Below the pieces are notes generated by a model, which worked only from the letters and a program-made list of their open reading frames with translations, searched no databases and was not told the DNA's origin. A stretch of 64,000 nucleotides of DNA from positions 1-64,000 of the forward strand of contig NZ_BAHD01000030.1 of assembly GCF_000298215.1 (NCBI RefSeq), given 5' to 3'. Shown here in pieces: positions 1-8,880 of this stretch. How positions within the stretch are numbered: position 1 is the stretch's first letter; the number at the start of each line of letters is the position of its first letter. The position numbers were made by a program, and so were the translations under genes. The DNA is from Kineosphaera limosa NBRC 100340 (GTDB taxonomy: Bacteria > Actinomycetota > Actinomycetes > Actinomycetales > Dermatophilaceae).

Positions 1-1
1 G

Positions 2-199
2 TCCCGACGCCGCAGCGGCCCCCGCGGCGAGTCGGCTTCGGGCTCCGGGCAGAGCGGGGCACGCGCCGCCGGCTCGGGCGCCACGGGGTCAGGAGGCAGC
101 GGTTCAGGTGGCGGCGAGGAGTCCGGCACCGCACGGCGCCGCAACCGCCGACGCACCCGCGGCGGCCGTCCCGCCGCGCGCTCCGACCAGGAGAGCTGA
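2..199 (+). CDS. C-terminal tail of a probable DEAD-box RNA helicase (partial)
   Basis: Only the last 65 codons lie in the window; the start and any catalytic core are off the left edge. The visible tail is low-complexity, rich in Gly, Ser and Arg, and ends with the basic stretch RRRNRRRTRGGRP. Such Arg/Gly tails bind RNA and are usual on actinobacterial DEAD-box helicases, which are often found near a PHP gene, as here. RNase E/G-like proteins can carry similar tails, so the assignment rests on tail composition and context only. A strong terminator follows the stop. Confidence 0.45.
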   Translation, partial: SRRRSGPRGESASGSGQSGARAAGSGATGSGGSGSGGGEESGTARRRNRRRTRGGRPAARSDQES

Positions 200-262
200 C
201 CCACACCCACGCCAGGCGCGCCAGGGCGCCTGAGCAGCCCGCCGCAGCGCTGGCAATAATCG

Positions 263-302
263 AGACGTTGGGCCCGAGCGATGCTCGGGCCCAACGTCTT
301 TC
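263..302 (+). terminator. Rho-independent terminator after the helicase-like gene
   Basis: A perfect 17-bp stem (263-279 paired with 283-299) closes a 3-nt GAT loop and is followed by TTC. It lies 63 nt after the first gene's stop and should insulate it from the small ORF downstream. Confidence 0.8.
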
Positions 303-472
303 GAGGGCGGTTCAGAGCAGCCCCGAGCCCTTGTATCTCAGATCCGGAGGCCTACTGGACGCGCGTTCAGTAGATGCCATACGATCGTCCAAGACGCCAG
401 AGAGCGGCTGGGGGGCCGCACCGCACGACGGGGAATCGTGCGATCTGGGGATTACTGAATTGGGGGATTCAT

Positions 473-691
473 ATGCTTACCGACGTTGCGACGCAGGCGC
501 CTGTGCGCGCTGTCCGTCACGCGATCTTCGCCCTGGTGGGGGCGCTTCTTCTCGTGCTGGCGATGCCGGGGCTGCTGCAGGCCGTCAGCGTGCCGACCGT
601 CGTGATCGCGGTCGCCGGTGGCGTGGCCGTCGGCGTGTCGGCCCTCGCGGCCCGTGCCGGTCGCACTCAGCGCCGCACCGACCTGTACTGA
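473..691 (+). CDS. Small two-helix membrane protein of unknown function
   Basis: This encodes 72 residues. The ATG at 473 is preceded by a G-rich ribosome-binding stretch (GGGGGA, 461-466). Two hydrophobic segments, about residues 17-37 and 40-59, are joined by a short turn, and the C-terminus is basic (RAGRTQRRTDLY). I recognise no family. An upstream in-frame ATG at 374 exists but has no ribosome-binding site, and the sequence before 473 does not look coding. The gene stands alone between a terminator and paired hairpins, so it is probably its own transcription unit. Confidence 0.5.
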   Translation: MLTDVATQAPVRAVRHAIFALVGALLLVLAMPGLLQAVSVPTVVIAVAGGVAVGVSALAARAGRTQRRTDLY

Positions 692-850
692 TCACAAGGC
701 ACACCGATCGGCTCGAGCGATCGGCCGGCGGATCACTCACCTGGCTGATGGTCTGCTGAGTCCGTCGTTCTGCGTCCGGCCCGGCCTGGTCCCCTCCGAC
801 CGGTCGGCCGCCGTCCCGCCTCCTCCCCTCTGTGAGGCGGACGGACGGCC

Positions 851-923
851 CGACGCCCAACCTCCCTCCGGGCGTCGAACGCACGGCGCCCCGCACCCAT
901 ACTCCTCCCGGGTGCGGGGCGCC
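851..923. terminator. Two tandem hairpins between convergent genes
   Basis: Stem 1 is 8 bp (851-858 with 870-877) and stem 2 is 14 bp (885-898 with 910-923). Both have 11-nt, C/T-rich loops of similar sequence (ending CTCC). They lie between the small membrane-protein gene on the plus strand and the PHP gene ending on the minus strand, so they may end transcription from both sides, although neither has a U-run. A weaker 7-bp repeat sits at 704-724. I see nothing else in 692-981. Confidence 0.5.
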
Positions 924-981
924 GCGGCGCGTCCGGGATGAATCAGCTAGGGCGCGAACGCTGTTGGGCGGGAGAAGAATG

Positions 982-1833
982 TCATCCCCGGGCCAACACC
1001 GGCTCGCTACCGGATGCTCGCGCGAGAATCTGCGCCAACACCTGCGGGGAGGTCAGTTGTTCGCCGAGCCGGTTCGGCTTGCCGTCGCCGTGGTAGTCGC
1101 TGGAGCCGGTGACGAGCAACCCGAAGGTGCGCGCCGCCTCAAGGGCCCGGCGCGTCTGCGCTGGATCGTGATCGGGATGGTTGACCTCGATTCCGACCAG
1201 CCCCGCATCCCTCATCTGCGCGATGACCGACTCGTCGACGATTCGCCCCCGCTTCTGCGCGAAAGGGTGCGCGAAGACCGGCACTCCCCCGGCGGCCCGC
1301 ACGAGCTCGATCGCCTCCAACACGTCGATGGCGTAGTGGGAGGCGTAGTACGGCGAGCCGTTGTACAGGTAGCGGTCGAACGCCTCGGTCCGGTCCGCGA
1401 CGGCTCCGCTCGCGACGAGCGCGTCGGCGATGTGTGGGCGGCCGACCGTGGCGCCGTCGCTGACCTGCGCGCGCACCTGGTCCCAAGTCAACGGAACGAC
1501 CGTGGCAAGCCGATCGACGATCCGCTGCGCTCGCGTGTCCCGGCTGGCGCGCGCGTGCTCCAGCTGTGCGAGCAGCGGTTCGAACTGCGGGTCGTGCAGG
1601 TAGGAGAGCAGGTGGATGCTCGTGCCGTAGTACGTGCACGAAATCTCCATGCCGGGCAGCAGGTCGATGCCGTGCTCGCGGGCCGCCCGGCTCGCCTCAT
1701 CCCAACCGCGGGTCGAGTCGTGATCGGTGAGCGCCACGACATCCAATCCGGCGGCCGCGGCTTCGGCGACGACCTGGCCCGGCGAGCCCGTTCCGTCGGA
1801 GGCGTCACTGTGGGTGTGGAGGTCGATGCGCAC
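982..1833 (-). CDS. PHP-domain phosphoesterase
   Basis: This 283-residue protein has the complete PHP metal-binding pattern: DLHTHSDASDG (residues 4-14), LTDHDS (35-40), a Glu in LPGMEIS (63), His 74, and near the C-terminus EVNHPDHD and SSDYHGDGK. Family members hydrolyse phosphoesters (for example 3',5'-nucleoside bisphosphates or RNA ends, as in TrpH/RNase AM) with up to three metal ions. The substrate here is inferred, not proven. A GTG at 1833 is chosen because the conserved strand VRIDLHTH begins there; the gene upstream ends 24 nt before it, so the two are probably cotranscribed. Confidence 0.85.
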   Translation of the reverse strand: MRIDLHTHSDASDGTGSPGQVVAEAAAAGLDVVALTDHDSTRGWDEASRAAREHGIDLLPGMEISCTYYGTSIHLLSYLHDPQFEPLLAQLEHARASRDTRAQRIVDRLATVVPLTWDQVRAQVSDGATVGRPHIADALVASGAVADRTEAFDRYLYNGSPYYASHYAIDVLEAIELVRAAGGVPVFAHPFAQKRGRIVDESVIAQMRDAGLVGIEVNHPDHDPAQTRRALEAARTFGLLVTGSSDYHGDGKPNRLGEQLTSPQVLAQILARASGSEPVLARG

Positions 1834-1856
1834 GACCGGCAGTTTAGGCGGGCTCG

Positions 1857-2927
1857 TCAAGCTCCAGCTCGACGCGGCATGAGCACGGTGTAGTCGAGGT
1901 CGAGCACGACCCCGGGCAGGTACTTGCCGGCCTCGTCCCGGTAGGGGAAGCCGGCGCAGGGCAAATCCTTCGTCGCGACCGTGCGCAACCGCAGGGCGCC
2001 GACATCGGCCCGGCCCGGCACCTCCATCCGGTCGAGCACTTCGCTCCAGGCGTAGATGGTGTCGCCGGCGAATGTCGGATTGGCATGTGAGCCGGCGTTG
2101 ATCGCCGCGACCGCCTGCGCGTTGGCCAGTCCGTTGAACGAGAGCGCTCGCGCGAGGCTGATGATGTGGCCGCCGTAGATGAGCCGCCGCCCGATCTTCG
2201 TGTCGTTCTGCGCGAACTGGTTGAAGTGCACCTTGGCGGTGTTCTGGTAGAGCCGCGTCGCGAGCATGTGATCGGACTCCTCGATCGTCATGCCGTCGAC
2301 GTGGTCGATCCGCTCCCCCACCTCGTAGTCGTCCCACAGGTGGGTGCTGCCCGCGAGGGCCTGCATCCGCTCGTCGTAGGGGGCGCCGGGCTCATAGGGC
2401 ACGACGAGGTCCTCGACGGCGACGGCTCCGGGCAAGGGCGGGATGACGCTCTCGCCCACCTCCGAGACAGCCTCGCGGCGGTTCACCATGACCCACCGCA
2501 CGTAGTCGAGCACCATCTGCCCGTCCTGATTCACGCCCACCGAGCGCACGTAGACGTTGCCGTTGCGGCCCGAGGAGTTCGGTTTCAGCCCGATGACCGT
2601 CGAGGTCGTGGTCAGCGTGTCGCCGGGATAGACCGGCACCCCGAAGCGGCCGCCCGCGTAACCGAGGTTGGCCACCGCGTTGAGCGAGATGTCGGGCACC
2701 GTCTTGCCGAACACCAGGTGGAACGCGAGCAGCGAGTCGATCGGCAGCTGCGGATAGCCGAGGTCGCGGGCGAACGTCGAGGCGCTCGTGGCCGCGAACC
2801 GGGAGCCGTACAGCGCGAGGTAGAGGGCGATATCCCCCTGCGTCACCGTGCGCGGCGTCGCGTGCACGATCTGCCGACCGATCGTGAAGTCCTCGAAGTA
2901 GTTGCCGCTGTAGGTCTTTCCGGCCAT
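1857..2927 (-). CDS. MaoC-family hydratase, mesaconyl-CoA hydratase-like
   Basis: The 356 residues form a double hot-dog MaoC-like dehydratase. The length and features such as SGNYFEDFTIGRQIVHATPR at the N-terminus and RLIYGGHIISLARALSFNGL in the second half resemble (2R,3S)-beta-methylmalyl-CoA/mesaconyl-CoA hydratases, which act with malyl-CoA lyases in the ethylmalonyl-CoA pathway. Two HpcH/CitE-type lyases occur at 50.0-52.0 kb, which makes that role plausible but not proven; another CoA-ester hydration step is possible. ATG 2927 follows GAGAGG; an in-frame ATG 66 nt upstream lacks a good site. Confidence 0.75.
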   Translation of the reverse strand: MAGKTYSGNYFEDFTIGRQIVHATPRTVTQGDIALYLALYGSRFAATSASTFARDLGYPQLPIDSLLAFHLVFGKTVPDISLNAVANLGYAGGRFGVPVYPGDTLTTTSTVIGLKPNSSGRNGNVYVRSVGVNQDGQMVLDYVRWVMVNRREAVSEVGESVIPPLPGAVAVEDLVVPYEPGAPYDERMQALAGSTHLWDDYEVGERIDHVDGMTIEESDHMLATRLYQNTAKVHFNQFAQNDTKIGRRLIYGGHIISLARALSFNGLANAQAVAAINAGSHANPTFAGDTIYAWSEVLDRMEVPGRADVGALRLRTVATKDLPCAGFPYRDEAGKYLPGVVLDLDYTVLMPRRAGA

Positions 2928-3112
2928 GACCGTCCTCTCGCGAATGCCGTGCGCTCTGATCCCCTCCCGATCCTGCCAGTCGCGGGCGCTCACGCCTGCC
3001 GATCCGCGGGTAAACGGGTACCTTCGCTGACAGGGGCCTGCTCGCAGCCGCGGGGGGCGATCAGCTGACGAGAGCCCGGGGCTCGAGCGCCACCGGGAGG
3101 AGGGGGTGGGTG

Positions 3113-4810
3113 ATGTCCTCGGCTCTGTCGCCGCAGCAGCGCGCCGCCGCGATCGAGACCCTCGCGGGCGGCGCCGAAGTCGATGTGCTCGTCGTGGGTG
3201 GCGGGGTCACCGGAGCCGGAGCGGCCCTGGATGCCGTGACCCGCGGCCTGACCACGGGGCTGCTGGAGGCGCGCGACTACTCATCGGGCACCTCCAGTCG
3301 CAGTTCGAAGTTGATCCACGGCGGGCTGCGCTACCTGGAGATGCTCGACTTCCGGCTGGTCGCCGAGGCGCTGACCGAGCGCGGTCGGCTGCTCACCGAT
3401 ATCGCCCCGCACCTCGTGCGCCCGGTTCCCTTTCTCTTTCCGTTCACCCGCAGCTGGGAGCGCGCCTACATCGGCTCGGGGGTGGCGATGTACGACGCGA
3501 TGGCCCGCCTGGGCGGCACGGCGGCGGGTCTGCCGCTGCAGCGCCAACTGACGCGGCGTCAGGCGTTGAAGGTCTTTCCGGGCCTCAAGCCGCACGCGCT
3601 GACCGGCGCGCTGCAGTACTACGACGCGCAGGTCGACGACGCCCGCTTCGTGGTCGAACTGGTCCGCACCGCAGCCTCGTTCGGCGCGCTCGTGGCCAAT
3701 CGTGTCGAGATCACCGGCTTCCTGCGCCAGGGCGAGCGGGTCACCGGAGTGGTGGCGGCCGACAAGGCGAGCGGGCGAACGATCGAGATCAAGGCCAAGC
3801 AGGTCATCAACGCGACCGGGGTGTGGACCGACGACACCCAGCGGATGCTCAACGAGCGCGGCACGTTCAAGGTGCGGGCGTCCAAGGGCGTGCACATCGT
3901 CGTGCCCAAGGACCGCATCCACGCCAAGTCCGGCCTCATCCTGCGCACCGAGAAGTCGGTGCTCTTCGTCATCCCGTGGGGCCGGCACTGGATCATCGGC
4001 ACGACCGACACCGACTGGGAGCTGGACAAGGCGCACCCGGCGGCGACGTCGGTCGACATCGAATACCTGCTCGACCACGTCAACGCCGTGCTGTCGGTGC
4101 CGCTGACTCCCGCGGATGTCGAAGGCGTGTACGCGGGTCTGCGGCCGCTGCTCTCCGGGGAGTCGGACAGCACGAGCCAGCTCTCGCGCGAGCACATCGT
4201 GGCGCATACCGCGCCCGGGCTCGTCGTCGTGGCGGGCGGCAAGTACACGACGTATCGGGTCATGGCCAAGGACGCCGTCGACGAGGTCGTCAACGGGTTG
4301 GCGCGCAAGGTGCCGCCGTCGACCACCCATCAACTCCCTCTCCTGGGGGCGCAGGGGTACCGGGCGATCCACAACCAGCGCGACCAGTTGGCGGCCCGCA
4401 GCGGACTGCATCCGGCGCGGATCGAGCACTTGTTGGGCCGCTACGGCTCGCAGATTCGTGAAGTGTTGGACCTCATCGACGCCGACCCGACGCTGGCCCA
4501 GCCGTTGCCGGGCGCCGAGGACTACCTGCGGGTCGAGGTCGCCTATGCGGTCAGCCACGAGGGGGCTCGGCATCTGGAGGATGTGCTCGCGCGTCGCACC
4601 CGTATCTCCATCGAGGTGTGGGATCGCGGGGTGGGCGCCGCTCCCGCTGCCGCGCAGGTCATGGCGCCGATCCTGGCGTGGGGCGAGCCGCAACAACAGC
4701 GGGAGGTCGAGTTGTACCGCGAGCGGGTGGCCGCGGAGCGGGCGTCGCAGACCCTGCCGGACGACGAGTCCGCCGACGCAGCTCGCCGTGCCGCTCGCGA
4801 CGCCAGCTGA
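3113..4810 (+). CDS. glpD: Aerobic glycerol-3-phosphate dehydrogenase
   Basis: GlpD oxidises sn-glycerol 3-phosphate to dihydroxyacetone phosphate using FAD and passes electrons to quinone at the membrane. The protein (565 residues) starts with a Rossmann FAD-binding stretch VDVLVVGGGVTGAGAALDA, followed by the family hallmark SSRSSKLIHGGLRYLE, a mid-protein RASKGVHIVVP and GGKYTTYRVMAKDA. The C-terminal DAO_C domain includes YAVSHEGARHLEDVLARRTR. A GGAGGAGGGGG site (3097-3106) precedes ATG 3113; the GTG just before it (3110) is an equally possible start. No glpF or glpK lies beside it. Confidence 0.93.
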   Translation: MSSALSPQQRAAAIETLAGGAEVDVLVVGGGVTGAGAALDAVTRGLTTGLLEARDYSSGTSSRSSKLIHGGLRYLEMLDFRLVAEALTERGRLLTDIAPHLVRPVPFLFPFTRSWERAYIGSGVAMYDAMARLGGTAAGLPLQRQLTRRQALKVFPGLKPHALTGALQYYDAQVDDARFVVELVRTAASFGALVANRVEITGFLRQGERVTGVVAADKASGRTIEIKAKQVINATGVWTDDTQRMLNERGTFKVRASKGVHIVVPKDRIHAKSGLILRTEKSVLFVIPWGRHWIIGTTDTDWELDKAHPAATSVDIEYLLDHVNAVLSVPLTPADVEGVYAGLRPLLSGESDSTSQLSREHIVAHTAPGLVVVAGGKYTTYRVMAKDAVDEVVNGLARKVPPSTTHQLPLLGAQGYRAIHNQRDQLAARSGLHPARIEHLLGRYGSQIREVLDLIDADPTLAQPLPGAEDYLRVEVAYAVSHEGARHLEDVLARRTRISIEVWDRGVGAAPAAAQVMAPILAWGEPQQQREVELYRERVAAERASQTLPDDESADAARRAARDAS

Positions 4811-4842
4811 GGCTCCCGGGGCGGCGGGGGTCGCGAACGTCA

Positions 4843-4848
4843 TAAGGT
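4843..4848 (+). promoter_or_regulatory. -10 box for leaderless lpdA transcript
   Basis: TAAGGT occupies -12 to -7 relative to the A of the lpdA ATG at 4855, so transcription would begin at the start codon. There is no convincing ribosome-binding site, which fits a leaderless mRNA. No clear -35 box is visible. Confidence 0.5.
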
Positions 4849-4854
4849 GTCGCC

Positions 4855-6249
<1,395 letters not shown>

Positions 6250-6263
6250 TAGCACCTGCTTGA

Positions 6264-6303
6264 CACAAGGCCCGCGTTTCCACCTGGGGACGCGGGCCTT
6301 GTG
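6264..6303 (+). terminator. Terminator after lpdA
   Basis: A perfect 14-bp stem (6264-6277 with 6290-6303) with a 12-nt loop begins 15 nt after the lpdA stop. There is no U-run after it. Confidence 0.7.
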
Positions 6304-6396
6304 CTGCCCGCCGCCACCGCCCGCGATGATCCGGTGCAACTGCGCGCGAACAGGGGGTCACCCTGCTCAGCGACACCCGTGACGCCTGCCCGGTGT

Positions 6397-6424
6397 CATA
6401 CCACGGCGGTATGCTGACGGTATG
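6397..6424 (+). promoter_or_regulatory. Promoter and probable operator of the mazEF pair
   Basis: An inverted repeat CATACC-ACGGC-GGTATG (6397-6413) is followed 11 bp later by a third half-site GGTATG (6419-6424) that overlaps the antitoxin start codon. The right arm contains a -10 box TATGCT at 6410-6415, again at -12 to -7 from ATG 6422. MazE-type antitoxins usually repress their own operon, so these half-sites are the likely autoregulatory operator on a leaderless promoter. Confidence 0.6.
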
Positions 6425-6667
6425 GCGCAGCAGATGACGATCCGGGTCGACGATGAAGCCGCCGCGTTCGTGGACCGCGCAAGCAAAGCGGGCGAGGGCA
6501 GTCGAGCTGACGTGATCAACCGAGCCCTGCAGCGTGAGATGCGCCGCCGCCTCGCTATCGCCGACGCTGCGATCTACGCCGAGAACGCAGACCCCGACCT
6601 CGAGTCGGACGCCTACGAAGCCTGGACACGGGCCAACGCCGACATCGTCGGGCGAGACCTCGACTGA
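6422..6667 (+). CDS. mazE: MazE-like ribbon-helix-helix antitoxin
   Basis: This 81-residue protein begins with a ribbon-helix-helix DNA-binding segment (QMTIRVDDEAAAFVDRASKAGEGSRADVINRALQREMRRR, residues about 4-44) and ends in an acidic tail (YAENADPDLESDAYEAWTRANADIVGRDLD) of the kind that wraps around and blocks a MazF toxin. It is transcribed just ahead of the toxin gene. The pair is expected to be autoregulated through the half-sites at its start codon. The first residue is decided by the leaderless -10 spacing. Confidence 0.8.
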   Translation: MAQQMTIRVDDEAAAFVDRASKAGEGSRADVINRALQREMRRRLAIADAAIYAENADPDLESDAYEAWTRANADIVGRDLD

Positions 6668-6668
6668 C

Positions 6669-6971
6669 ATGCACCCCATCTGGCTGGCGCACCTCGACAA
6701 GACCCGGCCCGTTCTGATTCTCACCCGAGAAGAGGTGCGGGCAGTGCGGCGCCTGGTCACGGTGGCGCCCATCACGACTACGGTCCGAGGGCTGTCCAGC
6801 GAGGTAGCCATCGGCTCCCGGAACGGCCTCGACCACGAATGCGTGGCGTTGCTCGATTCGATCACGACCATCCCCCGCGCCGACTTGATTCGACCCGTAG
6901 GTGCGCTTCTGCAGGATCAGGAGGCTGCCCTGACGCGGGCCTTTCATCACGCATTCGACCTCGACGACTGA
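6669..6971 (+). CDS. mazF: MazF/PemK-type endoribonuclease toxin
   Basis: This 100-residue toxin would cut mRNA (or tRNA/rRNA) at short sequence motifs until bound by its antitoxin. The pattern is MazF-like: basic N-terminal strands (TRPVLILTREEVRAV), VTVAPITTTVRG with the conserved Arg and Thr/Ser, and NGLDHECVALLDSITTIPRADL, matching the usual NGL..SVVN.D.ITTV.K.RL block. It begins one base after the antitoxin stop codon (ATG 6669), so the two are translationally coupled. I see no lost motif, so the toxin looks functional. Confidence 0.85.
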   Translation: MHPIWLAHLDKTRPVLILTREEVRAVRRLVTVAPITTTVRGLSSEVAIGSRNGLDHECVALLDSITTIPRADLIRPVGALLQDQEAALTRAFHHAFDLDD

Positions 6972-7071
6972 GCAGAGACGGGTTTGACCCCTCCCCAGGA
7001 CGCTCGCGGAGGCACGCGAGGCGCAGCACGTTGAGCTGCCCGGGCGCCTCACCGCAACGAGGCCGGGTCAT

Positions 7072-7102
7072 CCGATCGGAGGAGGTCTGTCGAGCCGATC
7101 GG
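7072..7102 (+). promoter_or_regulatory. Paired CCGATCGG palindromes upstream of the ABC exporter operon
   Basis: Two identical 8-bp palindromes CCGATCGG (7072-7079 and 7095-7102), 23 bp apart centre to centre, lie 40-70 nt before the ABC ATPase start. They may be the binding site of the operon's own NarL-type regulator, but a match this short in GC-rich DNA could be chance. Confidence 0.3.
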
Positions 7103-7141
7103 TCGATCCGGCGATCCGGGTCGTGGGGCGAGGCTGGGGGC

Positions 7142-8041
7142 ATGGCCCTGATCGAGGTGCGCGGACTGCGCAAGAGCTACGGCGAGAAGCGGGTGCTGCG
7201 CGGTGTCGACCTGCAGGTCGAGGCAGGGCAGATCGTCGGGATACTCGGACCCAATGGCGCCGGCAAGACGACGGCCGTCGAGTGCATCGGCGGCCTACGG
7301 ACGCCCGACGCCGGCACGATCGCGGTCGCGGGACTCGATCCCCAGAGTGAGGCGGCGGCCTTGCGCCAGCTGCTCGGCATGCAGCTACAGGAATGTCGAC
7401 TGCCGGCCCGGATCACGCCGCTCGAGGCCCTGGAGCTGTTCGCCTCCTTCTATCCCGACCCCCTGCCGGCGACTGACCTCCTAGGGCGGTTCGGCCTGGC
7501 GGCCCAGGCCGGGGCTCGATTCGAGCGGCTCTCCGGCGGGCAGCAGCAACGGCTGTCGGTGGCGTTGGCGCTCGTCGGGCGCCCCCGCATCGCGATCCTC
7601 GACGAACTGACGACCGAGCTGGACCCCGCGGCGCGACGAGAGATCTGGGGCTACCTGAGCGACCTGCGGGCCCAGGGGGTCACGATGCTGCTCGTCACGC
7701 ACTCGATGGAGGAGGCCGCGCACCTGTGTGATCGGGTGGCGATCATCGACGGTGGCCGGGTCGTAGCCCACGGCTCCCCCGCCGACCTGACCACCGCGGC
7801 GCAGGCGCAGCAGACCTCCTTCGAAGCCGACCTGCCGGAGGCGATGCTCGCCCGCCTCGCTGAGCTGCCAGGTGTGCGGGCGGTGCGGCGCGACGGCGCT
7901 CGGATCGTCATCGACGGGGATGACGACAGCCCCCAAACGGTACTGACGGCCCTCATCGAGGGCGGTGTCCGCCCGGCGCGGCTGCGCGTCGCCGCGCCCA
8001 CCCTCGACGACGCCTACCTACGGCTGACGGAGGCATCATGA
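7142..8041 (+). CDS. ABC transporter ATPase, DrrA/CcmA-type
   Basis: The 299-residue ATPase powers the membrane protein encoded next. It has Walker A GPNGAGKTT, signature LSGGQQQR, a Walker B/D-loop region written AILDELTTELDPAARR, and switch VTHSMEEAAHLCD, followed by a C-terminal DUF4162-like extension (after about residue 225). In most relatives the Walker B region reads LDEPTxGLDP; here Pro is Leu and Gly is Glu. The essential Asp and Glu are kept, so it is probably active. The first codon follows GGCTGGGGGC. The stop overlaps the permease start (ATGA). Four genes in a row (ATPase, permease, kinase, regulator) suggest a self-regulated drug or lipid exporter. Confidence 0.88.
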   Translation: MALIEVRGLRKSYGEKRVLRGVDLQVEAGQIVGILGPNGAGKTTAVECIGGLRTPDAGTIAVAGLDPQSEAAALRQLLGMQLQECRLPARITPLEALELFASFYPDPLPATDLLGRFGLAAQAGARFERLSGGQQQRLSVALALVGRPRIAILDELTTELDPAARREIWGYLSDLRAQGVTMLLVTHSMEEAAHLCDRVAIIDGGRVVAHGSPADLTTAAQAQQTSFEADLPEAMLARLAELPGVRAVRRDGARIVIDGDDDSPQTVLTALIEGGVRPARLRVAAPTLDDAYLRLTEAS

Positions 8042-8874
8042 CGACGGCCGACACCCTCTCCGACCCGAGCGGCCACAACCACACCGGCCACGACCAGACC
8101 GGCCACCACCAGACCGGCCACGGCCTGCGCGCCGGGTGGCGGGCCACGAGGGCCTTGCTGGGCAACGAGGTCCGGTTGTTTGCTCGAACCCCGGCGGCCG
8201 TCGTCCTGCCGGTGCTCATGCCGATCGTGGCGACCGCCGTCATCGCGGCGGTCCCGGCGGCGCGACGCCCGGCCGAGCCGTTCGGGGGCTTGAGCGTCGC
8301 GCAGGCCTACACGCCGACGCTGATCATCTTCGCGGTGAGCATGGCGACGCTCGTCGTGCTGCCCTCGATCCTGGGCGGCTATCGCGAGCTGGGGTTTTTG
8401 CGCCGACTGCGGACCACGCCCGTCTCTCCGGCGATGCTGCTCGCCGCGTTCCTCGTCTTCATGACCGTGGTGAGCCTGATGACCGCGCTCGTCATCGCCG
8501 GGGTGCCGCTGCTGTTCGGGGTGCCGGCGCCGATGCGGCCGGTCACCTTTGCCGTCGGGGTGCTGCTGTGCGTTGCAGCCTTCTTGGCTGTCGGCACGCT
8601 CTTGTGTGCAGTGATCCCGAATCCGCGGGTGGCGACGGGCGTCGGGAATGTCGTGGCGGCACTCATGTGGTTCTGCGCCGGCCTGTGGTTTCCGCGGGCG
8701 CAGTTTCCGGCGTGGCTCGCCGGCATCGCCGATGCGACCCCGGGTGGAGCGGCGGTTCGGCTGATGACCGATGCGATGGTCGGTGCCGCCATGTCGTGGT
8801 TGGCCGTCGGCGTCTGTGTGGTGTGGTGCGCAGTGGGCGCCACGGTGGCGGTGCGCACGTTCCGGTGGGAGTGA
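8038..8874 (+). CDS. ABC-2 type permease with His-rich N-terminus
   Basis: This 278-residue integral membrane protein has about six hydrophobic segments (first at LPVLMPIVATAVIAAV; later LPSILGGYRELGFLRRLRTTPVSP, typical of ABC-2 permeases). It pairs with the preceding ATPase, sharing the ATGA overlap. Its odd part is the N-terminus: HNHTGHDQTGHHQTGHG, from residue about 13, is a five-residue repeat encoded by a 15-bp DNA repeat, and may bind a metal such as Ni, Cu or Zn. That extension is not needed for the family fold. The exported substrate is unknown. Confidence 0.85.
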   Translation: MTTADTLSDPSGHNHTGHDQTGHHQTGHGLRAGWRATRALLGNEVRLFARTPAAVVLPVLMPIVATAVIAAVPAARRPAEPFGGLSVAQAYTPTLIIFAVSMATLVVLPSILGGYRELGFLRRLRTTPVSPAMLLAAFLVFMTVVSLMTALVIAGVPLLFGVPAPMRPVTFAVGVLLCVAAFLAVGTLLCAVIPNPRVATGVGNVVAALMWFCAGLWFPRAQFPAWLAGIADATPGGAAVRLMTDAMVGAAMSWLAVGVCVVWCAVGATVAVRTFRWE

Positions 8875-8880
8875 GCGACG

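Noticed and set aside
704-724. Terminator after the small membrane-protein gene
   Set aside because: Seven base pairs with a 7-nt loop and no U-run; chance is likely in this GC-rich DNA.
3281-4843. Long antisense ORFs over glpD, lpdA, the peptide synthetase and other genes
   Set aside because: They mirror the high-GC codon bias of the genuine genes, lack ribosome-binding sites and show no family motifs.
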